From: DATIRA01 sp964553405
GTDB lineage: Bacteria; Pseudomonadota; Gammaproteobacteria; Steroidobacterales; Steroidobacteraceae
DNA length: 44,093 nucleotides
NCBI GenBank assembly: GCA_964553405.1
Contig: CAZKLS010000010.1
Location: 1 to 44,093, forward strand
Direction: 5' to 3'
Part shown: piece by piece, positions 24,113 through 33,107 of the stretch
Layout: the number at the start of each line of letters is the position of its first letter
Position numbering within the stretch: the first letter of the stretch is position 1
Notes under the pieces: model-generated
The model's input: only the letters and a program-made list of their open reading frames with translations
Told to the model about the DNA's origin: nothing
The model's database searches: none
Translations under genes and position numbers: made by a program

Positions 24113-25114
24113 TCAGCCCGGCTCGGCTTCGTGGCCGGCCGCCGAACGCAGCAGTCCGCGGAAGGCCCCGCGCGCCGTGCCCTTTCCCTGCACCACCTGG
24201 CAGACTTCGTAGGCGATCGGCATGTCCACGCCGTGTTGTTCCGCCAGCGCCATTACGGTGGGCGCGCTCTTCACGCCCTCCGCCACCATGAACATTTCCG
24301 CGATGATCTCGTCGATGTGGCGCCCCTTGCCGAGCTCGACACCGACGCTCCGGTTGCGGCTCAGGGGGCTGGTGCAGGTCGCGACGAGGTCCCCGAGGCC
24401 GGCCAGCCCCGCGAAGGTCGCCGCTTCGCCGCCCATCGCGACGCCCAGGCGCGTGATCTCGGCCAGTCCGCGCGTGATCAGCGCAGCGCGCGTGTTCTCG
24501 CCCGCGCCCTGGCCGTCGCCCATCCCGACCGCGATTGCGATCACGTTCTTCAGCACGCCGCCGAGCTCGCAGCCGATGACGTCGTGGTTCGTGTACACGC
24601 GGAACAGGCCGCTGCGAAACACCTGCTGCAGCGCCCGGACGATGATCTCGTCCTCCATCGCGATCACGCTGGCCGCGGCGAGGCCCGACATGATCTCGCG
24701 GGCGAGATTGGGTCCGGTCAGCACGCCGACCGGGTGGCCCGGCATGACCTCCTGCACGATCTCCGTCATGCGCTTGCCGCTGCTGATCTCCAGGCCCTTG
24801 CTGAGGCTCACGATCGGTACCCAGGGACGGATGTGCGGCCGGGCCTGCTCGAGCGCGGCGCGGAATCCCTGTGAAGGCACGCCCATCACCACGACGTCTG
24901 CGCCGGACACGGCTTCGCCGACCTCGTGCGTGGCGCGCAGCGAGGCCGGGAGCTTCGCGCCCGGCAGGTACCTCTCGTTGGTGTGCCTGTCGTTGATCTC
25001 CTGGACGGTCGCCTCGTCCCGGGCCCAGAGCACCGCGGGCGCGTTCCTGGCTACCAGCGCGGCCACGGTCGTGCCCCAGGATCCACCACCGAGCAGTCCG
25101 ACCTTGAGGTTCAC
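24113..25114 (-). CDS. gpsA: NAD(P)+-dependent glycerol-3-phosphate dehydrogenase
   Basis: Reduces dihydroxyacetone phosphate to sn-glycerol 3-phosphate, the backbone for phospholipids; cytoplasmic. 333 residues, full length. The Rossmann loop is GLLGGGSWGTTVA (6-18), followed by VSLSKGLE (102-109), LTGPNLARE (132-140) and the catalytic Lys189 in GCELGGVLKNVIAIAVG, then FAGLAGLGDLVATCTS and SRNRSVG. Its ATG overlaps the stop of the HAD-PlsC gene by four bases (ATGA), so translation is coupled. With plsB and the PlsC domain upstream, three consecutive steps to phosphatidic acid are encoded in one operon. Confidence 0.97.
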   Translation of the reverse strand: MNLKVGLLGGGSWGTTVAALVARNAPAVLWARDEATVQEINDRHTNERYLPGAKLPASLRATHEVGEAVSGADVVVMGVPSQGFRAALEQARPHIRPWVPIVSLSKGLEISSGKRMTEIVQEVMPGHPVGVLTGPNLAREIMSGLAAASVIAMEDEIIVRALQQVFRSGLFRVYTNHDVIGCELGGVLKNVIAIAVGMGDGQGAGENTRAALITRGLAEITRLGVAMGGEAATFAGLAGLGDLVATCTSPLSRNRSVGVELGKGRHIDEIIAEMFMVAEGVKSAPTVMALAEQHGVDMPIAYEVCQVVQGKGTARGAFRGLLRSAAGHEAEPG

Positions 25115-26598
25115 CGGCGCACGCTCCGCTTGCGCGGCCGCTTTCTGCCGGTGGTCCCGCGGGTGCCGGTCCGTGCCGGAGGCTCGCTCTGGCCCAGCGC
25201 CCGCAGGAACATCGAGCGGACGTCTGCAACGCGCCGCTCCAGGCCTTCCGCCTTCCAGTGACGCGTGTCCACCGGTGGCAGCACCTCGACGCGCACGTTC
25301 GCAGGGCGAAAGAGGATCTCGCCCTTCGGCTGCGATTCAATCGCGTTGTGTATCACGACCGGCACGATCGGCACGCCGGCCTGCATCGCCATGTGGAATG
25401 CACCCTTCTTGAACGGGCCGAGCTTCTCTGTTTCGCTGCGCGTCCCCTCCGGCGCGATGACCAGCGAAACGCCGTTCCTCAGCGCCTCGACCGCGGGTTC
25501 GAGCGCCTTGATGGCCTTATCCCGATCCGATCGCTCGATGAACACGACGTCCATTGACGAGAACATCGGGCCCGCGATCGGGTGACTCTTCACCTCGATC
25601 TTGGCAACCCCGGTGAAATCCCCGCCGAGCAGTTTCGCCATGATCAGCGCATCGGCCTGGCTCTGGTGGTTGAACACGAATACTGCCGGCCGGTGTGACC
25701 AGAGGTTCTCGCGGCCCTCGACGCGGATGTCCAGCCCGATCGCGAGCGTCGCGACCTCGGCCCAGGACGATATGGCGAGGTTGGTGCCGGCGCGCCGCGA
25801 GCCGGTCAGCAGGCCGACGAGCCGGCCAGCCGCTGCCGCCGGGATCATGCTGCCGTAGGCGAGGCCGGTGCCGAGCAACTCGCGGACGCCGGTGCGGCGC
25901 GCGGCAAAATAACTGACCGGCCAGTCGCGCTCGTGGGCGACCCGTGCCAGGTCGCGATCCGGGTTCAGCGCGTAGGGGTGCCCGACCAGCTCGAGCAGCG
26001 GCAGGTCCTCGTGGGCATCGGTGTAGAAGTAACTGGCGTCGAGATCGAGGTTCTGCTCGCCGGCGAGCAGCCGGGCCGCGATCGCCTTGCCCTCGCCGTA
26101 ACAGGCCGGCTTGATCGCCCGCCCGGTGAAGCGGCCGTTCTCGACCTCGAGCTGCGTGCAGAGCACGTGCTCGATCCCGAGGTAACGCGCGACCGGCTCG
26201 ATCTGGTAACGCGTCGCGGAGGAGACCACGGCCAGCGTGTGCCCGCGCTCCCGGTGCGCCTTGACCAGTGCCTTGGCCTCCGGGTAGATGCGGCCCAGCA
26301 GGTGCTTGCGGAACACCTGCTCACCGAGCTCCTCGAAGCTCGCCTCCGAGACGCCCCGCAGCGCCATCGTCGTTCCGGCCAGCACGCCGGAGAAGCCGAT
26401 GCGCCCCAGCTTGTAGTTGGTCATCGCCGCGAGGTTCGCGATCATCTCGCGCGGAGGCATCGTGCCGCTGCCGAGGCGTTCGCCGAGGAAGGCATAGACG
26501 GAGAAGCCGTCCAGCAGCGTGCGGTCCAGGTCGAACAGCGCCGCGACGCGGGCGCCGCGCCGCGACCTGCTCACGTGCCGGGTCAGTTCATCGAACAT
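25111..26598 (-). CDS. HAD-IB phosphatase fused to PlsC-type 1-acylglycerol-3-phosphate acyltransferase
   Basis: A 495-residue two-domain protein. Residues 18-225 are a HAD-IB phosphatase: FDLDRTLLDG (Asp23, Asp25), VVSSATR (124-130), and YTDAHEDLPLL (192-202). Residues 285-450 are a PlsC acyltransferase: VFNHQSQADAL with His311 and Asp316, VVFIERSDRDKA, and APEGTRSETEKLGPFKKG. The acyltransferase should add the second acyl chain to lysophosphatidic acid at the membrane; the phosphatase substrate is unknown. M. tuberculosis Rv2483c has the same fusion and also sits beside a plsB gene. The C-terminus is Arg/Lys-rich. The start ATG was placed at MFDELTRHVSR; 52 open codons upstream run into plsB. 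It follows plsB by 19 bases and overlaps gpsA. Confidence 0.95.
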   Translation of the reverse strand: MFDELTRHVSRSRRGARVAALFDLDRTLLDGFSVYAFLGERLGSGTMPPREMIANLAAMTNYKLGRIGFSGVLAGTTMALRGVSEASFEELGEQVFRKHLLGRIYPEAKALVKAHRERGHTLAVVSSATRYQIEPVARYLGIEHVLCTQLEVENGRFTGRAIKPACYGEGKAIAARLLAGEQNLDLDASYFYTDAHEDLPLLELVGHPYALNPDRDLARVAHERDWPVSYFAARRTGVRELLGTGLAYGSMIPAAAAGRLVGLLTGSRRAGTNLAISSWAEVATLAIGLDIRVEGRENLWSHRPAVFVFNHQSQADALIMAKLLGGDFTGVAKIEVKSHPIAGPMFSSMDVVFIERSDRDKAIKALEPAVEALRNGVSLVIAPEGTRSETEKLGPFKKGAFHMAMQAGVPIVPVVIHNAIESQPKGEILFRPANVRVEVLPPVDTRHWKAEGLERRVADVRSMFLRALGQSEPPARTGTRGTTGRKRPRKRSVRR

Positions 26599-26617
26599 GC
26601 TCGACTCCCACCATTTG

Positions 26618-28984
26618 TCACGACCCGATGCGCTGCGGCATCGCGATGCGCTGATTTTCCGACAAACCGGCCAGCCGATCGACCTGCCCGACCAGCGCGG
26701 CCATTTCAGCGGCGAAAGCCTCCCGCTGCGGCTGCAGTCCGGCGGCGTCGCCATCGAGCAGCTGCCGGTTGGCCGCCAGCTGCAGCGCGGACTCGAAGTA
26801 CGCCCCGGAGGCCGACTCGATGCTGGTGAGGCGTCGCTGCAGCACTCGCTGCCGAGCGAGCGCCACGCACTGCTTGACGAACGTCTTCGGGACGACCGGC
26901 TCGGCCGGGTCCTGCAGCAGCAGCGTATCCGCGGCTACCCAGTAGGATTCGATGAACGGGCGCAGCGCGCCGGGCGCGAGCAGCGGATCGAGCTCGAGGA
27001 CGAGATTGCGCACCGCCGTCGCGCCGGAGCCGAGCTCCGACCGCCAGCCCGGCCTGCGCAGCTCGAGTTCGCGCTCCAGGTTCGCAAGGAACTGTTCCTT
27101 TTCCTCGAAGAAGAACTCGAACTTGAGCAGGTCGCGCAGCCGCAGTGCATGGCTGCGCAGCGTCTCGAGCGGCGCGGGACCCGGTGAATCCGCGACCGCC
27201 AGCAGCGCGAGCTCCGTGATCGCGCTCGGCACCAGAAAATGCACGAACGTGTTGCGGTAGTAGGCGGCGGCCATGCCGGCGTCGGGCGGCACGGCGTAGA
27301 CCGGCTCGAGGCCCTCCTCGTATACGGCGAGGATGCCGGTGTGCACCAGCTGTGACAGCACGCGATCCACGACCTCCTGCGATGCCGTGTCGATATCGGT
27401 CGTCGTCGGCAGATCGAGCAGGCGAACGAAGCGGAGCAGGGCCCGCAACTCGCGCGCCAGCTCGCGGAACGTGAGCGCCCGGTGGCCGTGCGCGAGCAGC
27501 ACGAACGTCACGAACGCGGATGCTGTTACAGGAGTGACGCGGTTCGCATCGACCGCGAGCTGGAAGGCCAGCTTCTGCAGCACGAGCTTGTCCACGCCCC
27601 GCCCGTCGGGCTGTCCGGCCAGGACGTCCGGCAGGGCGACGCCCTCGCCGAAGCGGACGTGGATGCGGCCGAACGGGTTCTTGAGCCCGCTGATGTACTT
27701 CATGAACCAGGAGGCGGACTCCGGCTTCTTGGCGATGCCCCTGGCCTCGGCCACGTAGTCGGAGACCTCGGGAACCTGGTCGTACACGATCGACACAGGC
27801 ATCAGCACCAGGTCCGTCGTCGCGGAGCGTGCGTAGGAGTCCACGACGTAGCCGAGCAGTCCGTAGCGTGGCGGCATCAGCTTGCCGGTACGCGAGCGGG
27901 TGCCCTCCAGGGCCCAGAGCAGCGGAAAGCGCTTCTCCGCCAGGTAGTCGATGTACGTTCGCAGCACGAGCTTGTAGACCGCGTCGTCCTTGAAGCTGCG
28001 GCGGATGAATATCGCACCGGAGCGCCGGCCGAGCGTTCCGAGGCCAAGGAAGCTCATGTTGATGCCGCCGAACGTGTGCACCGGCGGCAGGTCCAGGTCA
28101 TAGAACAGCGTGTAGAGCAGGAAGCCGTCGAGGTGGGACTTGTGCGTCATCAGGTAGACGACGGGTCGCGTGCGGGCCAGCTCCCGCACCCGCTCCAGGT
28201 CCGCCGGCAGCATCTCGACCCTGGGGTCGAAGCCGCGGGTGTACAGGTAGCGGCCGAATTCGGCCATCAGGTCCACGGCCAGCGCGCTGTGCACCGGCGC
28301 CATCTCGCGCAGGCACTCCCGTGCATCCTTCTCGACGCTCTCGAGCGGGCGACCCTGGTCACGGGCCACCTCGGCGAGCGCATGCCTGAATGACGGACGG
28401 GCGAGGATCTCCTCCTCGACCAGCCGCGGCATCTTGTATCGCGCGCCGCGCAGTTGCCGCTCCGCGCGCTCCAGTGCCAGCAGCGCTTGCCGGGCGATGA
28501 ATGCCGCGACCTGCGCGGGTGACGCACCGGCTTCAGGCTCGACCGCGCTCGAATAGCGCTGCTGCAGCGCGCTGAGCGAGGCGCCCTCGGCGGCGACGGC
28601 GCGACTGCGGGACGGGTCGCGCAGCGCGATCAGTCGTTGTCGCAGCGCACCCGGTGCGTGCGGGTCGCCGAGCACCAGCTCGCGCAGCCGTGCGCCGATC
28701 GTGCGTCGGCCGGGCCGCGGCAGCCAGAGCACCCGCAACGGCACGAAGTAGACGGGCCGACCGTCGGCGACGATGCCCTCGATGCGCGAGGCGGCGCTCG
28801 GGGCGGCGCGTCCTGCCTCGAAGCCGAGGCTGATGATCTCGTGATCCGGGGCGTGCCCGGGCGGGCGGGTCGTTGCGAGCCAGTCGTCGATGATCCTGCG
28901 CTCGAGCGCCGTGCGGTCGTCGGCGAGGAACACCAGCCGATGTGCCGGTGGTGACTGCCACGGGTCGAACGCGGACTCCCCCAT
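26618..28984 (-). CDS. plsB: glycerol-3-phosphate 1-O-acyltransferase
   Basis: Transfers an acyl chain from acyl-ACP or acyl-CoA to position 1 of glycerol 3-phosphate at the inner membrane, the first step of phospholipid synthesis. 788 residues, close to the E. coli enzyme (807). The acyltransferase blocks are clear: LMTHKSHLDGFLLY with His281 and Asp286, GAIFIRRSFKDD (323-334), LWALEGTRSRTGKL (356-369), and VLMPVSIVYDQV. The N-terminal region (1-200) and long C-terminal helical region are typical of PlsB rather than PlsC. AAGGA precedes the ATG. It starts 78 bases after atuF on the same strand and leads the plsB/HAD-PlsC/gpsA series. Confidence 0.96.
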   Translation of the reverse strand: MGESAFDPWQSPPAHRLVFLADDRTALERRIIDDWLATTRPPGHAPDHEIISLGFEAGRAAPSAASRIEGIVADGRPVYFVPLRVLWLPRPGRRTIGARLRELVLGDPHAPGALRQRLIALRDPSRSRAVAAEGASLSALQQRYSSAVEPEAGASPAQVAAFIARQALLALERAERQLRGARYKMPRLVEEEILARPSFRHALAEVARDQGRPLESVEKDARECLREMAPVHSALAVDLMAEFGRYLYTRGFDPRVEMLPADLERVRELARTRPVVYLMTHKSHLDGFLLYTLFYDLDLPPVHTFGGINMSFLGLGTLGRRSGAIFIRRSFKDDAVYKLVLRTYIDYLAEKRFPLLWALEGTRSRTGKLMPPRYGLLGYVVDSYARSATTDLVLMPVSIVYDQVPEVSDYVAEARGIAKKPESASWFMKYISGLKNPFGRIHVRFGEGVALPDVLAGQPDGRGVDKLVLQKLAFQLAVDANRVTPVTASAFVTFVLLAHGHRALTFRELARELRALLRFVRLLDLPTTTDIDTASQEVVDRVLSQLVHTGILAVYEEGLEPVYAVPPDAGMAAAYYRNTFVHFLVPSAITELALLAVADSPGPAPLETLRSHALRLRDLLKFEFFFEEKEQFLANLERELELRRPGWRSELGSGATAVRNLVLELDPLLAPGALRPFIESYWVAADTLLLQDPAEPVVPKTFVKQCVALARQRVLQRRLTSIESASGAYFESALQLAANRQLLDGDAAGLQPQREAFAAEMAALVGQVDRLAGLSENQRIAMPQRIGS

Positions 28985-29062
28985 TTGATCGTCCTTCCGG
29001 TCTTCTAGGTATCGGCTACGCCCGGACCGTTCCGCCGGGCGCCGACCGACTTCGGAAGGATA

Positions 29063-31084
29063 TTACCTGCCGGGACGACCCTGTTGCGCGGATCCGTCGG
29101 CGTACCTGACCAGCACCTGGCCCGGTGAGACCTGGTCGCCGATGCTCACCTCGATGCTCTCGAGCTGCCCGTCCCGGGGCGAGAGCAGCTCGTGTTCCAT
29201 CTTCATCGCCTCGAGCACGACCAGCCGCTCACCCTTGCGCACCCGCGTGCCGGGCGCGACCGAAATGTCGACGACCCGCCCGTTGATGTTCGCGCGTACC
29301 AGGGCTGCCGACGAGGCGGCCTCGGCAGCACTGCGCAGCGCATCGCGCCTGCGGCAGCGGAACTCGAAATCGCCGCCGGGCGTATGCAGCCAGAGCGTCG
29401 GGCCGTCCCAGGCGTAGCGGAACGGGATCTCCTCGCCGTCGATCTCGGCCTGGCCGTCGCAACCCGGCGCAACGGCGCGGGCCCGGATCCTGAACTCGCG
29501 CTCCGCCAGCCTGAGCCGCGCGTCGTGCTGCAGCAACAGCAGCCGACCTTCGCGGCTCGCCTCGCCAGCGTCCGTTGCGGGCGCGGCGCCCGCGAGCTCA
29601 AGCCGCCAGCGGACCGGCGGCGCATCGCCACTGCGGAAATCGCGCCACTCGTCCGGAACCGCGAGGGCTTCCGGTGAGCAGGCGACCGAGACCCAGCCGG
29701 ACAGCGCCCAGAGCCGCTCGTCCGGCAGGCAGGCGCGCGACGCCGCATCCGGGAAGCAGTGCTCGATGAAGGCCGTCGAGACGCGCTCACCCTGCTGGAA
29801 GACGTCGTGGCGCAGCACTCGGGCGAGAAAAGCGCGGTTCGTCGTCACGCCCAGCAGCGTCGTGCGCTCGAGTGCGCGGGCCAGCCTGTCGAGCGCCTCG
29901 GCACGCGTGTTGCCGTGCGCGATGACCTTGGCCAGCATCGAGTCGTAGTAGGCGCTCACCTGCATGCCCGCTGCGATCGCGTGATCGCAGCGCGTGAGCT
30001 CGTCGGGACGCCAGTCGAGCACGCGGCCGCTGCGCGGCAGGAAGTCGTCGGCCGGGTCCTCGGCGCAGAGCCGTACCTCGATCGCATGCCCGGCGATGCG
30101 CAGGTCCTGCTGCGCGAGCGGCAGCTTCTCGCCGCGGGCCACTCTCAGCTGCAGCTCGACGAGGTCGAGACCCGTCACGAGTTCCGTCACCGGATGTTCC
30201 ACCTGCAGCCGGGTGTTCATCTCCATGAAGTAGAAACGGCCCTCCTGGTCGAGCAGGAACTCGACCGTGCCGGCCCCGCTGTAGCCGATCTCCCGGGCGA
30301 CCACGGTCGCCGCCTCGCCCATGCGTTCGCGCAGCACCGCGTCGACGGCGGGCGAGGGGGACTCCTCGACGATCTTCTGATGCCTGCGCTGCACCGAGCA
30401 GTCCCGTTCCCCGAGATGGATCACCTGCCCGTGCCTGTCCGCGAGGACCTGTATCTCGACGTGGCGTGGTTCGACGACAGCGCGCTCGAGGATCAGCCGG
30501 CCGTCGCCAAAGGCCTTCGCTGCTTCGGAGGATGCCGAGCGAAGCGCGGCCGGCAATTGTTCGACGGCCGCGACGCGGCGCATTCCCCGGCCGCCGCCAC
30601 CGGCCGCCGCCTTCACCATCAGCGGGAAACCGATGCGGGCAGCTTCGGCGAGCAGCCGCGCCTCGTCCTGGTCCTCGCCGTCGTAGCCTGGAATCACGTC
30701 TATGCCGGCCGCGGCCATCCGCCGCCGGGCGCGGGCCTTGTCGCCCATCGCCTCGATCGCCTCGGCCGGCGGTCCGACGAAGATCAGCCCGTGCGCTTCG
30801 ACGGCGCTCGCGAAGCGGGCATTCTCGGACAGGAAGCCATAGCCAGGATGGATTGCCTGGGCGTGCGACCTGCCTGCGGCGGCGAGGATTTTATCGATGT
30901 CGAGGTAGGACTCGACCGCCGTGCGGCCGCCGATGTTCACGTGCTCGTCACAGGCCCGGACGTGCGGCGCATCGAGGTCCTCGTCCGAGCAGACCGCGAT
31001 CGTCGTGATGCCCATCCGGCGCGCGGTCCTCGCAACCCGCACGGCGATTTCGCCTCGATTGGCGATCAGCAGCCGGTTCAGCAT
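29063..31084 (-). CDS. atuF: acyl-CoA carboxylase biotin-carrying alpha subunit (probable geranyl-CoA carboxylase AtuF)
   Basis: A 673-residue subunit with a biotin carboxylase part (1-450): NRLLIANRGEIAVRVART, the ATP-grasp loop AAAGGGGRGMR, GERDCSVQRRHQKIVEESPS and FMEMNTRLQVEHPVTE. It ends in a biotin carrier domain with EAMKM, biotinyl Lys628. It carboxylates biotin with ATP and hands CO2 to the AtuC-type beta subunit. Substrate choice between geranyl-CoA (Atu) and methylcrotonyl-CoA (Liu) is made mainly in the beta subunit. The Atu assignment rests on gene order C-D-E-F and the TetR regulator nearby. Start is ATG at 31084, two bases after the hydratase stop; the long upstream open frame is not coding. 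Confidence 0.85.
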   Translation of the reverse strand: MLNRLLIANRGEIAVRVARTARRMGITTIAVCSDEDLDAPHVRACDEHVNIGGRTAVESYLDIDKILAAAGRSHAQAIHPGYGFLSENARFASAVEAHGLIFVGPPAEAIEAMGDKARARRRMAAAGIDVIPGYDGEDQDEARLLAEAARIGFPLMVKAAAGGGGRGMRRVAAVEQLPAALRSASSEAAKAFGDGRLILERAVVEPRHVEIQVLADRHGQVIHLGERDCSVQRRHQKIVEESPSPAVDAVLRERMGEAATVVAREIGYSGAGTVEFLLDQEGRFYFMEMNTRLQVEHPVTELVTGLDLVELQLRVARGEKLPLAQQDLRIAGHAIEVRLCAEDPADDFLPRSGRVLDWRPDELTRCDHAIAAGMQVSAYYDSMLAKVIAHGNTRAEALDRLARALERTTLLGVTTNRAFLARVLRHDVFQQGERVSTAFIEHCFPDAASRACLPDERLWALSGWVSVACSPEALAVPDEWRDFRSGDAPPVRWRLELAGAAPATDAGEASREGRLLLLQHDARLRLAEREFRIRARAVAPGCDGQAEIDGEEIPFRYAWDGPTLWLHTPGGDFEFRCRRRDALRSAAEAASSAALVRANINGRVVDISVAPGTRVRKGERLVVLEAMKMEHELLSPRDGQLESIEVSIGDQVSPGQVLVRYADGSAQQGRPGR

Positions 31085-31086
31085 CG

Positions 31087-31926
31087 TCAGTCGAACTCCG
31101 GGAGTTCCGGCGCGGTGATTCGCCAGAGCGGTGCGCGGCGCTCGCGGACGGCCGCGATCCCCTCCCGGGCCGCGCCGTCGCGCAGCAGCCGGGCGAACTC
31201 GCGGGCCGCCTCGTCCAGCGACTCCCCGAGGCCAGCCTGGATGCTGCGGTTCACGATGCGCTTGGTGGCGTGCAGCGCGGCCGGCTCCGCGAGCGCGAGC
31301 TGCGCCAGCGAGCTGCCCAACGCGGCACGGAGTTGCGGCGCCGGGCTGACCTGGTCGGCCAGGCCCAGTTCGAAGGCCTTGCCCGCGTCGATTCTCTCTC
31401 CGCTCAGCATCAGCCAGCGCGCGCGCACCGCGCCCATCCGGCGCACGACGAACGGCGCGATCTGCGCCGGAGCGACGCCGAGCGTCACTTCCGGCATCGC
31501 GAACGCCGCATCCTCGGCGGCCAGCACGTGGTCGCAGGCGGCGGCGAGCCCGCAACCGCCACCCATGGCCGCGCCGCGCACGACCGCGAGCGTCGGTACC
31601 GGCAGCGCGACGAGTTTCTCGAGCATCGCACCGAAGGCGCGGTTGTAGCGCGCGATCGCGTCCTCGCCGGCGTCGGCTTCCGAGGACATCAGGCGCAGGA
31701 AGCCGTCGAAGTCGGCGCCGGCGCAGAAATTCCCGCCAGCACCCCACAGCAGCAGCGCGCGCGCCTCTGGATCGGCCGCGACCCGGTCGAGAAGCGCCGC
31801 GAGGCCCTGCACGATCGCATCGGACAGCGCATTGCGCTTCGCGGGCCGGTTGAGCCGTGCGAGCCAGAAGCCCCGCTCGCGGCGCACTTCCAGCTCGGTG
31901 ATTCCCGGCGTCGCCTCTGTGTTCAT
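31087..31926 (-). CDS. atuE: enoyl-CoA hydratase/isomerase (probable isohexenylglutaconyl-CoA hydratase AtuE)
   Basis: A 279-residue crotonase-fold enzyme. The oxyanion hole is formed by GGNFCAGADFDGFL and RGAAMGGGCGLAAACDHVLA; AAFAMPEVTLGVAPAQIAPFV lies at the active site. In the Atu route it would add water to isohexenylglutaconyl-CoA; in the related Liu route the homologue acts on methylglutaconyl-CoA. It sits between the AtuD-type dehydrogenase (12-base gap) and the biotin subunit (two-base gap), the exact order of atuCDEF in Pseudomonas. Cytoplasmic. No HMG-CoA lyase gene is present in the window to finish either pathway. Confidence 0.82.
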   Translation of the reverse strand: MNTEATPGITELEVRRERGFWLARLNRPAKRNALSDAIVQGLAALLDRVAADPEARALLLWGAGGNFCAGADFDGFLRLMSSEADAGEDAIARYNRAFGAMLEKLVALPVPTLAVVRGAAMGGGCGLAAACDHVLAAEDAAFAMPEVTLGVAPAQIAPFVVRRMGAVRARWLMLSGERIDAGKAFELGLADQVSPAPQLRAALGSSLAQLALAEPAALHATKRIVNRSIQAGLGESLDEAAREFARLLRDGAAREGIAAVRERRAPLWRITAPELPEFD

Positions 31927-31938
31927 GCCGGCCGACCC

Positions 31939-33090
31939 TCAGCCACGCGGCAGCGTGCCCATCAGCTTGCTGATGATGCCGAGCATCACCTCGTCGGCGC
32001 CGCCGCCGATCGACGCGAGCCGGCCGTCACGGAACAGCCGCGAGACCGGGTTCTCCCAGGTGTAGCCCATGCCGCCCCAGTACTGCAGGCACTTGTCCGG
32101 TACTTCCCGCGACAGACGCCCGGCCTTCAGCTTCGCCATCGAGGCGAGCTGGGTGACGTCCTGGCCACGCACGTACAGTTCCGTCGCGCGGTACACCAGC
32201 GCGCGCAAGGCCTCGATCTCGGTCGCGAGCTCGGCCAGCGTGAAATGCACCACCTGGTTGTCGAGCACCGCGCGTCCGAACGCGCGCCGGTTGCGCGTGT
32301 ACTCGATCGTCTCGGTCACGGCGTTCTCGAGCCCCTGGATCGCGTTGGCCGCTCCCCAGAGCCGCTCCTCCTGGAACTGCAGCATCTGGTAGGCGAAGCC
32401 CTTGCCTTCCTCGCCGATCCGGTAGCGCTGCGGCACCCGCACCTCGTCGAAGAAGATCTGCGCCGTGTCCGACGAGTTCATGCCGATCTTGTGCAGTTTC
32501 CGGGCGACCTCGACGCCCCGGGTCTTCATCGGCACGATGATCAGGGACTTGTTCCGGTGGGGTGCGTCCTCGGACGTGTTCGCGAGGCAGCACATCCAGT
32601 CCGCCTGCGTGCCGTTCGTGATCCACAGCTTGCCGCCACTGATCAGGTAGTCGTCACCGTCCTTGCGCGCGGTCGTGCGGATCGCCGCGACGTCGGAGCC
32701 TGCCGCCGGCTCCGAGACGCCCACGCAGGCCACCTGCTCGCCGGCGATGGCTGGCGCGAGAAACTCGCGCCGCAGCTCGTCGGAACCGAAACGCGCGAGC
32801 GCCGGCGTCGCCATGTCGGTCTGCACGCCGATGGCCATCGGCACACCGCCGCAGCGCGTGTTGCCGAGCGCCTCGGCCATCACGACCGAGTAGCTGTAGT
32901 CGAGCCCTGCGCCGCCGAACTCGACCGGCTTGGTCAGCCCCAGCAGCCCCAGCTCACCGAGCTTGCCGAACACCTCCCGGGCCGGGAAGATGCCCGCCGC
33001 CTCCCACTCGTCGACGTGCGGATTGAGTTCCTGCTCGACGAAGCGCTCGACGGTCCGGCGCAATTCCAGGTGTTCGTCACTCAGCTGCAT
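31939..33090 (-). CDS. atuD: acyl-CoA dehydrogenase (probable citronellyl-CoA dehydrogenase AtuD)
   Basis: A 383-residue FAD acyl-CoA dehydrogenase: MQLSDEHLELRRTVERFVEQ, FAD motif ACVGVSEPAAGSDVAAIRTT (121-140), GGKLWITNGTQADW, and RNRRAFGRAVLDNQ. The catalytic Glu is probably the one before Arg in FQEERLWG (Glu242), the position used in isovaleryl- and long-chain-type enzymes, and the C-terminus has QYWGGMGYTWENP and GGGADEVMLGIISK. In the Atu route it oxidises citronellyl-CoA to geranyl-CoA, feeding the carboxylase. Starts 17 bases after the carboxyltransferase gene. Alternatives are isovaleryl-CoA or another branched-chain dehydrogenase. Confidence 0.83.
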   Translation of the reverse strand: MQLSDEHLELRRTVERFVEQELNPHVDEWEAAGIFPAREVFGKLGELGLLGLTKPVEFGGAGLDYSYSVVMAEALGNTRCGGVPMAIGVQTDMATPALARFGSDELRREFLAPAIAGEQVACVGVSEPAAGSDVAAIRTTARKDGDDYLISGGKLWITNGTQADWMCCLANTSEDAPHRNKSLIIVPMKTRGVEVARKLHKIGMNSSDTAQIFFDEVRVPQRYRIGEEGKGFAYQMLQFQEERLWGAANAIQGLENAVTETIEYTRNRRAFGRAVLDNQVVHFTLAELATEIEALRALVYRATELYVRGQDVTQLASMAKLKAGRLSREVPDKCLQYWGGMGYTWENPVSRLFRDGRLASIGGGADEVMLGIISKLMGTLPRG

Positions 33091-33107
33091 GCGATGTACT
33101 CCGTCGG

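Noticed and set aside
29063..33090. Leucine/isovalerate (Liu) cluster as the main reading
   Set aside because: Gene order, absence of HMG-CoA lyase and MerR regulator, and the acceptor-side sequence of the beta subunit favour Atu; kept as an alternative because it cannot be excluded by eye.
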